The notes under the pieces: generated by a model
What the model saw: only the letters and a program-made list of their open reading frames with translations
What the model was told of the DNA's origin: nothing
Database searches by the model: none
Program-made: the position numbers and the translations under genes
Shown: one piece after another, positions 54,701 to 62,628 of the stretch
How positions within the stretch are numbered: position 1 is the stretch's first letter
Layout: every line of letters starts with the position of its first letter
Source: JAJDXW01 sp965202895
Lineage (GTDB): Bacteria > Pseudomonadota > Gammaproteobacteria > HK1
Length of the DNA stretch: 64,000 nucleotides
Assembly: GCA_965202895.1 (NCBI GenBank)
Contig: OZ241901.1
Coordinates: 5,146,001 to 5,210,000, forward strand
Direction of reading: 5' to 3'

Positions 54701-55047
54701 ACCACCCGGACCGGGCCGAGATCGGGGGCCGGCGCGTAGAACCCGCCCATGACCGCGGCGCGGTGCTCGGGGTGCTTCGCCAGCAGGCCGAGCGCGAGGA
54801 GGTTGTGGGTCTTCCCGCCGCCCATGGCCTGGGTGAGCTTGAACACGCCCTGCGCGGACTTCCCTTCCAGCCGCCGGAACCCCTCGGCGAGCAGGGTCTT
54901 CATGCCCTCCGTGACGTGGTTCTCGGCGAAGAACCCGGCCGGGTCGATGCGCCCGTCGACCAGGTCGGTGAGGTCGAGCACGGTGTCGCGGCGCGCGGGG
55001 TCGAACACGCTGGCCCGCGGGGTACATGCCTGCTTGACGGTCTTCAT
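51709..55047 (-). CDS. DUF499 AAA-type ATPase of the restriction-like anti-phage system
   Basis: This protein has 1112 residues from ATG 55047. Walker A is TQAMGGGKTHNLLALGLLA, Walker B PLVIMLDELPPYFV, with a sensor-like LVISDLKASYG. A Gly-rich stretch (GGGRGGGGGGGRGGSGSGS) interrupts the domain that follows. Near the C-terminus IRYTTDGSDP is a chitobiase-type beta domain often found in DUF499 proteins, preceded by about 70 residues of MPEA-type repeats. DUF499 ATPases are proposed motors of anti-phage systems that include DUF3780, DUF1156 and a PLD-helicase, all present here. It is the first gene of the minus-strand island, and its promoter should lie between 55048 and about 55300. Confidence 0.88.
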   Translation of the reverse strand: MKTVKQACTPRASVFDPARRDTVLDLTDLVDGRIDPAGFFAENHVTEGMKTLLAEGFRRLEGKSAQGVFKLTQAMGGGKTHNLLALGLLAKHPEHRAAVMGGFYAPAPDLGPVRVVAFSGRESDAPLGIWGAVAGQLGRKEQFNDYYAPLAAPGQTAWVNLLRGDPLVIMLDELPPYFVNAASKSIGNSDLSTVTTTALSNLLVAVGRDELRNVCLVISDLKASYGAGAARIGSALDDLEAETGRAAMNLEPVRMNTDEFYRILRKRIFETLPDEAEIGEVAQGYASAVREAKQMDVTNASPEQFARQVAGSYPFHPALRDLYGRFRENQGFQQTRGLIRLMRIVVSRIWATGHDPYLIAAHDLDPGSRETLTEINQINPTLENAIAHDVASSGNAVAETIDANLGGGRGGGGGGGRGGSGSGSEDAQDVMRLLLVASLANVPNAVKGLTVPEIVAHLCAPGRDVSRLQNEVVARLVTAAWYLHATNDGRLHLRNVQNLIARVTTTAGAYVRDQATKELKERLTEIFEPAEGACYQRLQPLPAVDGIDVHPERVTLVVAEPHPAGLHPDLATLYEQLTYRNRICFLTGQRAFDSLLERARELKAIRQIIGEMHEEGVSDGDPQMQQARDRLLPRFLAQFHSAVRETFTTLYYPTRDRLAKVDFLMEFKENRYDGEEQVVAALADRQKYTTDVASETFRKKVEARLFTQRSMLWTEIRRRASTAPGWQWHRPDALDRIKADCFHKDVWREEGSYVNKGPFPKPATTVRVRELHRDDDTGVARLRLSPVHGDTLYAEVGGKATPASMKLDGRDFETADLKVSFLAVDSTGGHDTGEPVEWSNRITLKSREYVDARPGGPEAGDGPGTPEAGDGSGMREAEARPGMPEAGGGPGMPETEGGFGMPEAGARSDMPEAEARPDRLEAGSGERMVEIRAAPPTVPIRYTTDGSDPAVAGGAYTEPFAVPAGTRLILAVAAKDGIVSEVHRREIADKPVERPIDRTKPATWARPGGFRFETTRTAYGFIARLKKHEGSAGGLRIYVQAEGRGTWSEINFSEDLALDAAGIERAVEALREIVADGEVSIEAGRIRYATGQRFLDHAAEIRADYRRDDLEQ
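52285..52495 (-). repeat. 27-bp tandem repeats in DUF499
   Basis: About seven units of 27 bases (CCGGCATACCAGGGCCGCCC and CCGGCTT type) encode nine-residue repeats such as GMPEAGGGP and GMPETEGGF. They form a Pro/Glu/Gly linker just before the chitobiase-like domain. The unit length keeps the frame. Variation between units suggests slippage over time. Confidence 0.85.
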
Positions 55048-55694
55048 GGGGGCGTGCGTTCGCTGTTCCCCGCGCCGGACAGGCCGCCGGGCCGGCCCGG
55101 GAGACCCGGGCGGGCGGCCCGGCGGGATCGCCGGAGACGATGGCAAAGCGCCCTTCGACCCCTGCGAAAACAGTCGGTTCCGGGCGGTCCGGGTCCCACC
55201 GGGTCGATGCGCTTCCCTGTGCATGGCGGGATTGTAGTGGATCGGCGCCGGTGCGGGTAAGCCGAAGTCGATATGGCGCGCGGCGGGCAGGCGGGGACCC
55301 GGCGCGGTCGGGGTCGTTTCACGCTGCGGAACTTGGTTCTCGCCGGGTGAGCCCGGTTCGGCCGAATTGGAGCGGCGAAGGTCCTCGGAACGGCGCCTGC
55401 CGCGGATGCGGGCGTCCTGGGCACGGCGTCCTGGGAACGCGGGCGTCTCGCCCGCATCGATCGGCGGCGGTCTTGCCGTCCCATTTGCGGGCGGGACGCC
55501 CGCGTTCCCAGGACGCCGTGCCCAAGAGCGTTCGCGAGAGGCCTGCCCGGCGAAAACCCCACCGCGCACATGCCTCACTCCCGGTCTCGACGGCGGTGCG
55601 GGCGGGCGCTAGAGTGGCCGGGGTCCCGGACCGGGCCGCCGGCTGCCTCCTGCCGCCGCCGGCCGCTCCCCGGCGCAGAAGGAGAACGACCGCC
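55048..55694. other. Divergent spacer between DUF499 and the DHDPS-family gene
   Basis: Both neighbours are transcribed outwards from here, so it must contain the promoters of the defence island and of the right-hand metabolic genes. I see no consensus promoter. More than a third of it is a composite palindromic repeat (55314-55575). AAGGAGAACGACCGCC precedes the right-hand start. Confidence 0.55.
55314..55575 (+). repeat. Composite palindromic repeat, copy 4 (most complete)
   Basis: The order is GTTTCACGCTGCGGAAC, GGTGAGCCCGGTTCGGCCGA, then the arms CCTGGGAACGCGGGCGTCTC and GGACGCCCGCGTTCCCAGGA around TCTTGCCGTCCCATTTGC. The tail GTGCCCAAGAGCGTTCGCGA and CCCCACCGCGCACATGCC follows. The two arms pair over about 28 bases with one or two mismatches. 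Related half-copies lie at 13335, 21957 and 51630. Confidence 0.8.
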
Positions 55695-56669
55695 ATGGGC
55701 GACGACCAGCTCTTCTCCGGCGTCATCGCGCCGGTGCTCACCCCCTGCGATGCGAACCTCGACCCGGACCCGGTGCGGTTCACGGACCACGCGGCGTGGC
55801 TGCTCGAGGACGGGTGTACCGGGCTCGCGCCCTTCGGGACCACCGGAGAGGCGCTCTCCCTCGGCCTCGCCGAGCGCCGCCGCCTGCTCGACGCGCTGCT
55901 CGAAGGGGGCATCGACCCCGCCCGCCTCATGCCGGGGACCGGGCTCTGCTCCATCCCCGACACCGTCGAGCTCTGCCGCCATGCGGTCGACGCCGGCTGC
56001 GGCGGGGTCATGGTCCTGCCGCCCTTCTACTTCAAGGGAGTGAGCGACGACGGGGTGTTCGAGCACTTCCGCGAGGTCATCGACCGGATCGCGGACGCGC
56101 GCCTTCGCGTCTACCTCTACCACATCCCGCCCCAGGCGGTGATCGGGTTCCCGGTCGAGCTGGTCGGCCGCCTCATCGACGCCTTTCCCGGAGTGGTCGT
56201 GGGCCTCAAGGACAGCTCCGGGGACTGGTCGTACACCGAGGCGCTCCTCGCCGCGTACCCCGGCTTCCGGGTGCTCTCGGGGTCGGAGACCTTCCTCCTC
56301 GACAACCTTCGCCACGGTGGGGGCGGCTGCATCACCGCGACGGGGAACGTCAACGCCCGCCGTATCCGCGCGGTCTACGACGCGTACCGGGAGGGCGCCG
56401 GCGACGCCGCCGACGACACTGGCGCCGATGCGCTCCAGGCGGAGATATCCGCGATGCGCGCGTGCATCCAGGCGAAGCCGGTGATCCCGACCCTGAAGAG
56501 CCTGGTCGCCCACTACCGGGAGGACCCGGGCTGGGCCGCGGTGCGGCCTCCGTTCCGGCCGCTCCCGGCGGCCGACGGCGCGGCGGTCCGATCGGAGCTG
56601 GAGCGCGTCCACGGCTACGCCCCCGACTTCCCCCGCCCCCGTGCCGCCGACGCGCGGCGCGTGGCCTGA
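55695..56669 (+). CDS. Dihydrodipicolinate synthase / N-acetylneuraminate lyase family protein
   Basis: This 324-residue TIM-barrel aldolase has FGTTGEALSLGLAERRRLLD (pyruvate-binding GTTGE), VYLYHIPPQAVIGFP (catalytic Tyr) and VVGLKDSSGDW with the Schiff-base lysine. The family condenses or cleaves pyruvate with aldehydes. The second-sphere residues do not settle whether this is DapA-like or a sugar-acid aldolase; the TauD-like gene and peptide transporter nearby favour a catabolic enzyme. AAGGAG lies ten bases before ATG 55695. Confidence 0.88.
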   Translation: MGDDQLFSGVIAPVLTPCDANLDPDPVRFTDHAAWLLEDGCTGLAPFGTTGEALSLGLAERRRLLDALLEGGIDPARLMPGTGLCSIPDTVELCRHAVDAGCGGVMVLPPFYFKGVSDDGVFEHFREVIDRIADARLRVYLYHIPPQAVIGFPVELVGRLIDAFPGVVVGLKDSSGDWSYTEALLAAYPGFRVLSGSETFLLDNLRHGGGGCITATGNVNARRIRAVYDAYREGAGDAADDTGADALQAEISAMRACIQAKPVIPTLKSLVAHYREDPGWAAVRPPFRPLPAADGAAVRSELERVHGYAPDFPRPRAADARRVA

Positions 56670-56819
56670 GCGGCGCGGGACCCGAGCGGCAGGGCGGGCG
56701 GGGAAACGGCGCGGAAGACGCGGTGCGCATACGCGGGGCGGAGAGGGAGCGCGAGACCCCGCCCCCGCACACCGCGCCCCCCACGCTGCGGCGCACACGC
56801 CGGGAGAGGAAGAAGGAAG

Positions 56820-57689
56820 ATGGAGATCCGGCCCATCGACGGCAGCTTCGCCCGCGAGGCATCCGGGCTCGACCTCTGGCGGGAGCTTCCCGAGCCCACG
56901 CTCGAGGCGCTCCGCGACGCCTGGACCCGCCACGGGGTCCTCGTGTTCCGCCGCCAGGCCCTCTCCGAGGAGGAGTACGCCGCGTTCGGGCGGAAGTTCG
57001 GCGAGCTCGACGTGACGGTGCGCCCGGACTGGGGCTCGAAGCACGGCCCGGGCGTCATCCACATCTCCAACCTGCGGGACGGGAAGGGCGAGTCCATCGG
57101 CGGGCTCGGCGCGGGCGAGCTGGACTGGCACACCGACCAGAGCTACGTCGCGAATCCGTCCACGGGGAGCATGCTCTACATGGTCGAGATGCCGCCCGCC
57201 GGCGGCCGCACCTGGTGGGCGAACCTGCAGCTCGCGTGGGAGGCGCTGCCCGAGGCGACGAAGCGCCGCCTCGAGCCCCTCCACGTCGTCTACGACTATC
57301 TCCTCCGCCAGTCCACGTACGACGACGAGGCCCCGATGTCGGAGGAGCTCCGCCGCCGCACCCCGCCCGTCTCCCACCCCCTCGTCAACATCCACCCGGT
57401 GACGGGGCGGAAGGCGCTCTATCTCGACCCGGTGACCGCGGCGGGGATCGAGGGCTGGCCGGCGGACGAGAGCCGGGGCCTCCTCGCCGAGGTCCGCGCC
57501 CACGCGACGCAGCCCGCCTTCGTGTACGCCCACGAGTGGCGGATCGGCGACGTCGTCATGTGGGACAACGGCTTCCTCATGCACCGCCGGGACGAGTTCG
57601 ACCCCGCCGCCCTCCGCTGGCTCAAGCGGACCACCCTGTACCTTCCCCCCGAGCGGCACATCGTCCCGCCCTCACGCTTGGTGGCGTAG
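56820..57689 (+). CDS. TauD/TfdA family 2-oxoglutarate-dependent dioxygenase
   Basis: This 289-residue protein has the iron-binding HxD in LDWHTDQSYVANPSTGSMLY and the distal His in NGFLMHRRDEFDP, the facial triad of TauD/TfdA enzymes. The oxoglutarate-binding Arg is expected in the C-terminal LRWLKRTTLYL. Relatives hydroxylate taurine, phenoxyacetates or similar small acids, coupled to succinate release. AGAAGGAAG precedes ATG 56820. It lies 150 bases after the DHDPS-family gene on the same strand and may share its transcript. Confidence 0.88.
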   Translation: MEIRPIDGSFAREASGLDLWRELPEPTLEALRDAWTRHGVLVFRRQALSEEEYAAFGRKFGELDVTVRPDWGSKHGPGVIHISNLRDGKGESIGGLGAGELDWHTDQSYVANPSTGSMLYMVEMPPAGGRTWWANLQLAWEALPEATKRRLEPLHVVYDYLLRQSTYDDEAPMSEELRRRTPPVSHPLVNIHPVTGRKALYLDPVTAAGIEGWPADESRGLLAEVRAHATQPAFVYAHEWRIGDVVMWDNGFLMHRRDEFDPAALRWLKRTTLYLPPERHIVPPSRLVA

Positions 57690-58430
57690 CGCGCGTTTCG
57701 GAACGCCCGGGGCGCCGCCGCGCCGGGAGACATCTCATCGAAACCGTTCCGGCCACCTTGGTGAGGCCGGCGGGGGCCGCGGGTTCGGGGGATCTTCGGC
57801 CTCGCGCTGGGGAGGGGAACCTCCGGCTCGGCCACCCCATCTTTACCACCGTGAGCCTCGACCAAGTGGGATTTGCCCCGAATTTCGCAGTTCTTCGCAC
57901 GTAACCAGTTGGTTGATTGTTCGTCGCGAAGGTCGATGTAGGGCCATAATCGTTCCAGCATCTCCTGCACCCGCTCGCACTCCTCGATACCGTGCTGATC
58001 CGGTACGCCAAGCCCACCGAGAGGTCCCTGCGAGATCGCCACCCTGTCCAAAAAAAGGGGCTTATATCGAAAGTTACCCCGGAGCTGCCGATAGCGCGGA
58101 AAATAGGGACTCCGCCCGACACGTCCCAAGCAGCCCCTGAGAGCCGATCCCACCGAATCCGTCGAAATCGCCCAATCGCGCAGCCGAATAAGGACTCCAC
58201 TACACCGGGGCAACTTTCGATATCAGCCCCCCAAAGAACCGGTTGGTGTTCGGATGTAGTGCCGCTCGGGATCCGCCCACTCGGGATCTTGGAACATCGT
58301 AACTATCCGATGTAACGAAACCAATATCATCCGAATTCTTCTTTGAGAAACATCCAGCGTGCGCGCCCCGATGCCAGAATGAAATCGCCCTGGCGGCGGC
58401 CGGACGGGTACGCGGCTGCGCGGCCCGCGG
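57690..58430. other. Spacer of about 740 bp with a probable MITE and an unresolved coding remnant
   Basis: The sequence is noticeably less GC-rich than its flanks. On the minus strand a stretch (about 58010-57790) reads GVPDQHGIEECERVQEMLER, then LWPYIDLRDEQSTNWLRAKN, which has protein-like composition, but it lacks a credible start and I do not recognise it. It may be part of a decayed transposase. The inverted-repeat element at 58054-58232 lies beside it. The two neighbouring transcription units converge here; I see no T-run terminator. Confidence 0.5.
58054..58232. repeat. Probable MITE with ~25-bp terminal inverted repeats
   Basis: GGGGCTTATATCGAAAGTTA at 58057 is answered on the opposite strand at about 58231 by GGGGCTGATATCGAAAGTTG, each followed inwards by CCCCG. 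The enclosed 130 or so bases have no open frame of interest but contain two similar blocks, AATAGGGACTCC and AATAAGGACTCC. The size (about 178 bp) and the paired ends fit a miniature inverted-repeat element. Target-site duplication is unclear. Confidence 0.6.
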
Positions 58431-59447
58431 CTACGCGGCCCGGACGCAGCGGACCATGTGCCGCGGCGAGAGATCGACCGCGGGCGGCGGAGAAGACCCG
58501 CACCGCGGCTCGGCGTGCCGGCAGCGGGGCGCGAACGCGCATCCCTCGGGAAGACGGGTCATGTCGGGGGGCGAGCCGGGGATCGCCTCCAGCAGGGCGC
58601 CGCGGAGCGATCCGTGCACGGTCGAGGTCAGGAGCCCTTGGGTATAGGGGTGGCGCGGGTCGCGCATGATTTGCCGCACCGGCCCGGTCTCCACGAACCG
58701 GCCGCCGTACATGACCGCGATCCGGTCCGCGATCTCGACCGCGACCCCCACGTCGTGGGTCACGAAGATCACCGCCATCCCCAGCTCCCGCTGAAGCTCC
58801 CGCAACAGCAGCAGGATCTGGATCTGCACGGTCGCGTCGAGCGCGGTGGTCGGCTCGTCGGCGAGCAGCAGGCTCGGCCGGCACGAGAGCGCGAGGGCGA
58901 TCATCGCCCGCTGGCGCATCCCCCCGGAGAGCTCGTGCGGGTAGGCGCGAAGGCGGCGCGCCGGCGACGGGATCCGCACCCGTTCGAGCAGGTCGAGCGC
59001 GCGGCGGGTCGCTTCCGGCCCGCCCACCCCCTCGTGCCGGACGATCGTCTCGGTGATCTGCCGCCCCACCGTGTACACCGGATCGAACGCGACCATCGGC
59101 TCCTGGAAGATCATCCCCACCTCGGTCCCCCGAAGGTCGGCGAGGGCCCGCTCGCTCATCGCGAGCACGTCGCGTCCCCCGATCTCGATGCGTCCCGTGA
59201 GGTGGGACCGGCGGGGCGGGAGGAGGCGCATCAAGGCCCTGAGGGTGACGCTCTTGCCGGAGCCCGACTCGCCGAGGATGCACAGCACCTCGCCGGGGTC
59301 GAGGGTGAACGAGACCGAGTTCACCGCCTGCACCGTCGCGTCGCGGCTCTCGAACCGGACCGTCACGTCCTCGGCCCGGACGAGCGGGCGCCGCGCGGCG
59401 GCTGTGGCGGCGGGTGCGGCGGCAGCGGGGGTGGCGGGGGCGCTCAT
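58431..59447 (-). CDS. Peptide ABC transporter ATPase (DppD/OppD type)
   Basis: This 338-residue protein has Walker A GESGSGKSVTLRALMRLL, the signature YPHELSGGMRQRAMIAL, Walker B LLLADEPTTALDATVQIQIL and FVTHDVGVAVEIADRIAV. The C-terminal extension with CAFAPRCRHAEPRC is the cysteine-rich region specific to oligopeptide ATPases, which can hold an iron-sulfur cluster. The ATG at 59447 overlaps the stop of the other ATPase by four bases. It is the last gene of the five-gene uptake operon read leftwards from the right end. Confidence 0.92.
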   Translation of the reverse strand: MSAPATPAAAAPAATAAARRPLVRAEDVTVRFESRDATVQAVNSVSFTLDPGEVLCILGESGSGKSVTLRALMRLLPPRRSHLTGRIEIGGRDVLAMSERALADLRGTEVGMIFQEPMVAFDPVYTVGRQITETIVRHEGVGGPEATRRALDLLERVRIPSPARRLRAYPHELSGGMRQRAMIALALSCRPSLLLADEPTTALDATVQIQILLLLRELQRELGMAVIFVTHDVGVAVEIADRIAVMYGGRFVETGPVRQIMRDPRHPYTQGLLTSTVHGSLRGALLEAIPGSPPDMTRLPEGCAFAPRCRHAEPRCGSSPPPAVDLSPRHMVRCVRAA

Positions 59448-60613
59448 CGGCCGACCGGCGCCGGCGCCCGGCCATGGCCGGAGCCCGCCGCCCGCATGTG
59501 GCAGGCGACGAGATGGTCCCGTCCTTCCGCACCGTCCGCGCCGCCCCCGCGGTCCCCACCCTCCCCGCCGCCCGCATCCTGCGCCGGGGCGAGCCGCGGC
59601 TCGGTGTGCCGGCAGACGTCGTCGGCGAACCGGCATCGGGTATGGAAGCGGCAGCCTGGCGGCGGATTGATGGGGTTCGGCGGGTCTCCGGCGAGCGGAG
59701 GGCGTTCGATCCGCCGGTCGGGGTCCATGGACGGCATGGCGGAGAGGAGCGCCTCGGTGTAGGGGTGCTGCATCCGCTCGTAGACGTCGGCCGTCGATCC
59801 GATCTCCACCACCTTCCCCAAGTACATCACGAGCACCCGGTCGCTCATGTACCGGACCACGTCGAGGTCGTGGGAGATGAAGATGTAGGTGAGCCCCAGT
59901 TCGCGCCGGAGGGCGAGCAGGAGGTTCAGCACCTGCGCCTCCACGGACTTGTCGAGGGCGGACACCGCCTCGTCCAGGATGAGCAGGCGCGGCTCGAGGG
60001 CGAGCGCGCGGGCGATGTTCACCCGCTGGCGCTGGCCGCCGGAGAGCTCGTGCGGGTAGCGCCGGATGAACTGCGCGGGGTCGAGCCCGACCAGGGCGAA
60101 CAGCTCGCGGGCCCGCTCGCGGGCGGCCTCCGCCGACACCCCGTGCACCTTCGGGCCGAACATGATGGTCTCCTCGATCGGCAGGCGCGGGTTGAGCGAG
60201 GAGTACGAATCCTGGAACACCATCTGCATCTGCCGGCGCAGCTCGCGCAGCCCCGCCGCGTCGTCGGCCCGCACGAGGGCGCCGTCGAAGGTGACGCGCC
60301 CCGCGTCGGCCCGGATGAGATGCATGAGGAGGCGCGCGGTCGTCGACTTGCCGCAGCCGGACTCGCCCACGATCCCGAGCACCTCCCCGGGCCGGACCGC
60401 GAGGTCGACGTCGTCGACCGCCTCGACCCGCGCCACCGTGCGGTTGAGGATGCCGCCCCGCACCGGGAAGTGCTTGCGCAGGCCCCGGACCTCGAGAAGC
60501 GGGGGCGGCAGGGGCGGCGCGCCGCGGCCCCCCCCTCCTCCGCCCCGGAGGTCCGCACCGTCCCGGAGGCCCGCGCCGCCGCCCCGGGGGCCTGCGCGAC
60601 CGCCCCCGCTCAC
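59444..60613 (-). CDS. Peptide ABC transporter ATPase (DppF/OppF type)
   Basis: This 389-residue protein has Walker A GESGCGKSTTARLLMHLI, the signature YPHELSGGQRQRVNIARAL, Walker B LLILDEAVSALDKSVEAQVL and the Q-loop VFQDSYSSLNPRL. The C-terminus carries CRFHTRCRFADDVC. The GTG start at 60613 overlaps the permease stop (GTGA). About 30 Gly/Arg/Pro-rich residues precede the conserved LLEVRGLRKHFPVRGGIL, so the start is uncertain; a later one is possible but no ATG is available there. Confidence 0.9.
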   Translation of the reverse strand: MSGGGRAGPRGGGAGLRDGADLRGGGGGGRGAPPLPPPLLEVRGLRKHFPVRGGILNRTVARVEAVDDVDLAVRPGEVLGIVGESGCGKSTTARLLMHLIRADAGRVTFDGALVRADDAAGLRELRRQMQMVFQDSYSSLNPRLPIEETIMFGPKVHGVSAEAARERARELFALVGLDPAQFIRRYPHELSGGQRQRVNIARALALEPRLLILDEAVSALDKSVEAQVLNLLLALRRELGLTYIFISHDLDVVRYMSDRVLVMYLGKVVEIGSTADVYERMQHPYTEALLSAMPSMDPDRRIERPPLAGDPPNPINPPPGCRFHTRCRFADDVCRHTEPRLAPAQDAGGGEGGDRGGGADGAEGRDHLVACHMRAAGSGHGRAPAPVGR

Positions 60614-61518
60614 AGCCGCACGTCCATGGCGCTCCGCAGCCCGTCGCTCAACAGGTTGAAGGTGAGGGAGGTGAGGAAGATCATCGCGCCGGGGAGCGCC
60701 GCCACCCACGGGTTGACGTAGATCGACTGCCGCAGGGTGTTCAGCATGAGCCCCCACTCGGGCTCGGGCGGCTCGGTCCCGAGGCCGAGGAAGCTGAGCC
60801 CGGACGCGAGGATGATGCTCACGCTGATGAGGCTGGTCGCGTAGATGAACACCGGCCCGAGCACGTTGCTCAGGACGTGGACCCGGATGATGGTGAGGCT
60901 GCCGGCGCCGCTCGCCCGCGCCGCCTCCACGTAGTCGAGGGAGCGGACCCCGGTGGTGACGCTCTCCGTCACACGGGTGATCGGCGGGATGAAGACCAGG
61001 GTGAGGGAGACGATGGCGTTGCCGATCCCGGCCCCGAGCGCGCCCGAGATCGCGACCGCGAGCAACACGGAGGGGAACGCGTAGAAGACGTCCATCACCC
61101 GCATGATCAGCATGTTCACCCGCCCCCCGAGGAAGCCCGCGACGAGGCCGAGGCTCCCTCCGATGGCGAGGGCGAAGACGATGGGGCTGATGCCCATGAA
61201 GAGCGACAGCCGCCCGCCGTAGATGAGCCGGGTCAGCATGTCGCGGCCCATCTCGTCCGCTCCGAGGGGGTAGCCGGCGGTGCCGATGGGCTTCAGGCGC
61301 TGCATCATGCTCGCCTTGTAGGGGTCGGCGAGCGCGATGAGGTCCGCGAATACGGCGGAGAGGAGGATGAGCAGCAGGACGACGCCGCACAGGAGCGTGA
61401 CCTTGTCGTCGCGGATCCGGAGCGCCACCGTGGTCCAGTAGCCGCGAGAGCGCACCGCGACCTGCGCCGCGTCGACGGCCGCCCGCTGCTTCGCGTCGAG
61501 CGGCGGCTCGGTCGTCAC
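60610..61518 (-). CDS. Peptide ABC transporter permease (DppC/OppC type)
   Basis: This 302-residue inner-membrane protein has a first helix in KVTLLCGVVLLLILLSAVFA and the conserved LKPIGTAGYPLGADEMGRDM and LTRLIYGGR block of DppC proteins. The EAA-like loop YVEAARASGAGSLTIIRVHV contacts the ATPases. It ends LTFNLLSDGLRSAMDVRL, as usual. The start is GTG 61518, overlapping the stop of the DppB-type gene. The frame extends further upstream, but that part is not permease-like. Confidence 0.92.
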   Translation of the reverse strand: MTTEPPLDAKQRAAVDAAQVAVRSRGYWTTVALRIRDDKVTLLCGVVLLLILLSAVFADLIALADPYKASMMQRLKPIGTAGYPLGADEMGRDMLTRLIYGGRLSLFMGISPIVFALAIGGSLGLVAGFLGGRVNMLIMRVMDVFYAFPSVLLAVAISGALGAGIGNAIVSLTLVFIPPITRVTESVTTGVRSLDYVEAARASGAGSLTIIRVHVLSNVLGPVFIYATSLISVSIILASGLSFLGLGTEPPEPEWGLMLNTLRQSIYVNPWVAALPGAMIFLTSLTFNLLSDGLRSAMDVRL

Positions 61519-62468
61519 TGGCGCGACATCCGGGGGTCGATCGACGACTGCATGACGTCCACGAGGAGGTTCAGCAGCACGAAGAACATCGCGAGCACGA
61601 GGATCGTCCCCTGGAGGAGGGGCAGGTCCCGTTCGAAGATCGCGCTGTTGAGGAGCGAGCCCGTGCCCGGCCACTGGAACACGGTCTCCACGAGGATCGA
61701 GCCGCCGAGCAGGTAGCCGAGCTGCAACCCCATGACCGCGAGGGTCGTCGGGGCGGCGTTGCGGACGACGTGCCGGAGGACCTGGCGGTGGAGCAGGCCC
61801 TTCGCGTGCAGGGCCTGGACGAACTCCTGGTTGAGGATCTCCGCCACCGTGGCCCGCACCGTCCGGGTGATGAGGCCCATGGGAATGACCGCGAGGGTGA
61901 CCACCGGCAGCACCAGGTGGCGCAGGTGCTCCGCGTCCCACCGCCAGGCGGTCGAGCCCCCCGGCCCCATGCCGAAGGACGGGAGCACGTTCATCTCGAC
62001 CGAGAAGATGATGACGAGGACGAGGCCCAGCCAGTAGTGGGGGACGCTGACCCCGGTGATCGCGAAGGAGGTCGCCAGCTTGTCGATCCAGCTCCCCTGG
62101 AAGTAGCCGGCGATCCCGCCGAAGAGGGCGCCCAGGGTGAACCCGAGGAGGGTCCCCCCGACGGCCAGCAGGAAGGTGTTCGGCACCGCGATCCGAAGCT
62201 CGGCCGCGACCTCGCGGCCGCGTGCGACGGAGACCCCGAGGTCGCCGGTGAGCACCCGTCCGAGCCAGGTCACGTACTGGACGGGAAGCGGCCGGTCGAA
62301 TCCATACGCCTTCCGGAGCTCCTGCACCATCTCCTCCGGCGCGTCGGGCGGCACCACCGCGCTCAGCGGGTCGCCGGGAGACATGTGGACCAGGGCGAAG
62401 ACGAGGATCGTCACCCCGAGCCCGATCGGGATGACGTAGAGGACCCGGCGGATGAGGTAGTCGAACAT
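61515..62468 (-). CDS. Peptide ABC transporter permease (DppB/OppB type)
   Basis: This 317-residue protein opens MFDYLIRRVLYVIPIGLGVT, the typical first helix, with FALVHMSPGDPLSAVV and YGFDRPLPVQYVTWLGRVLT. The EAA-like loop is FVQALHAKGLLHRQVLRHVV. About six membrane helices are visible. It forms the channel with the DppC-type permease. The ATG at 62468 lies 160 bases after the solute-binding gene, with a stable hairpin in the gap. Confidence 0.92.
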   Translation of the reverse strand: MFDYLIRRVLYVIPIGLGVTILVFALVHMSPGDPLSAVVPPDAPEEMVQELRKAYGFDRPLPVQYVTWLGRVLTGDLGVSVARGREVAAELRIAVPNTFLLAVGGTLLGFTLGALFGGIAGYFQGSWIDKLATSFAITGVSVPHYWLGLVLVIIFSVEMNVLPSFGMGPGGSTAWRWDAEHLRHLVLPVVTLAVIPMGLITRTVRATVAEILNQEFVQALHAKGLLHRQVLRHVVRNAAPTTLAVMGLQLGYLLGGSILVETVFQWPGTGSLLNSAIFERDLPLLQGTILVLAMFFVLLNLLVDVMQSSIDPRMSRQ

Positions 62469-62543
62469 GCAGCCGAGGGGGGACGGGGGAGAGGAGGGGG
62501 AGGGGGCGCGGAGAGGAGGGGAAGGGAGGGGCGGAGGGAAGGA

Positions 62544-62577
62544 GGGGGCGCGGCCCGCGTATCGCGGCCCGCGCCCC
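62544..62577 (-). other. Strong hairpin between binding-protein and permease genes
   Basis: GGGGGCGCGGCCCGCG and CGGCCCGCGCCCC around TATCG form an inverted repeat with about ten G-C pairs. There is no T-run, so it is more likely an mRNA stabiliser or partial attenuator than a full terminator. Such hairpins after a solute-binding gene often keep its mRNA more abundant than that of the permeases. Confidence 0.45.
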
Positions 62578-62628
62578 TCGTGACGGCCGGCCCGACCAGC
62601 CCGATCGGCCCGATCGGCTCCCCCTCGC

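Noticed and set aside
57419..58213. 264-codon minus-strand frame across the MITE candidate
   Set aside because: It overlaps the end of the TauD gene antisense and crosses both inverted repeats. Only a middle part looks protein-like, and it has no credible start, so I mention it only as an unresolved remnant.
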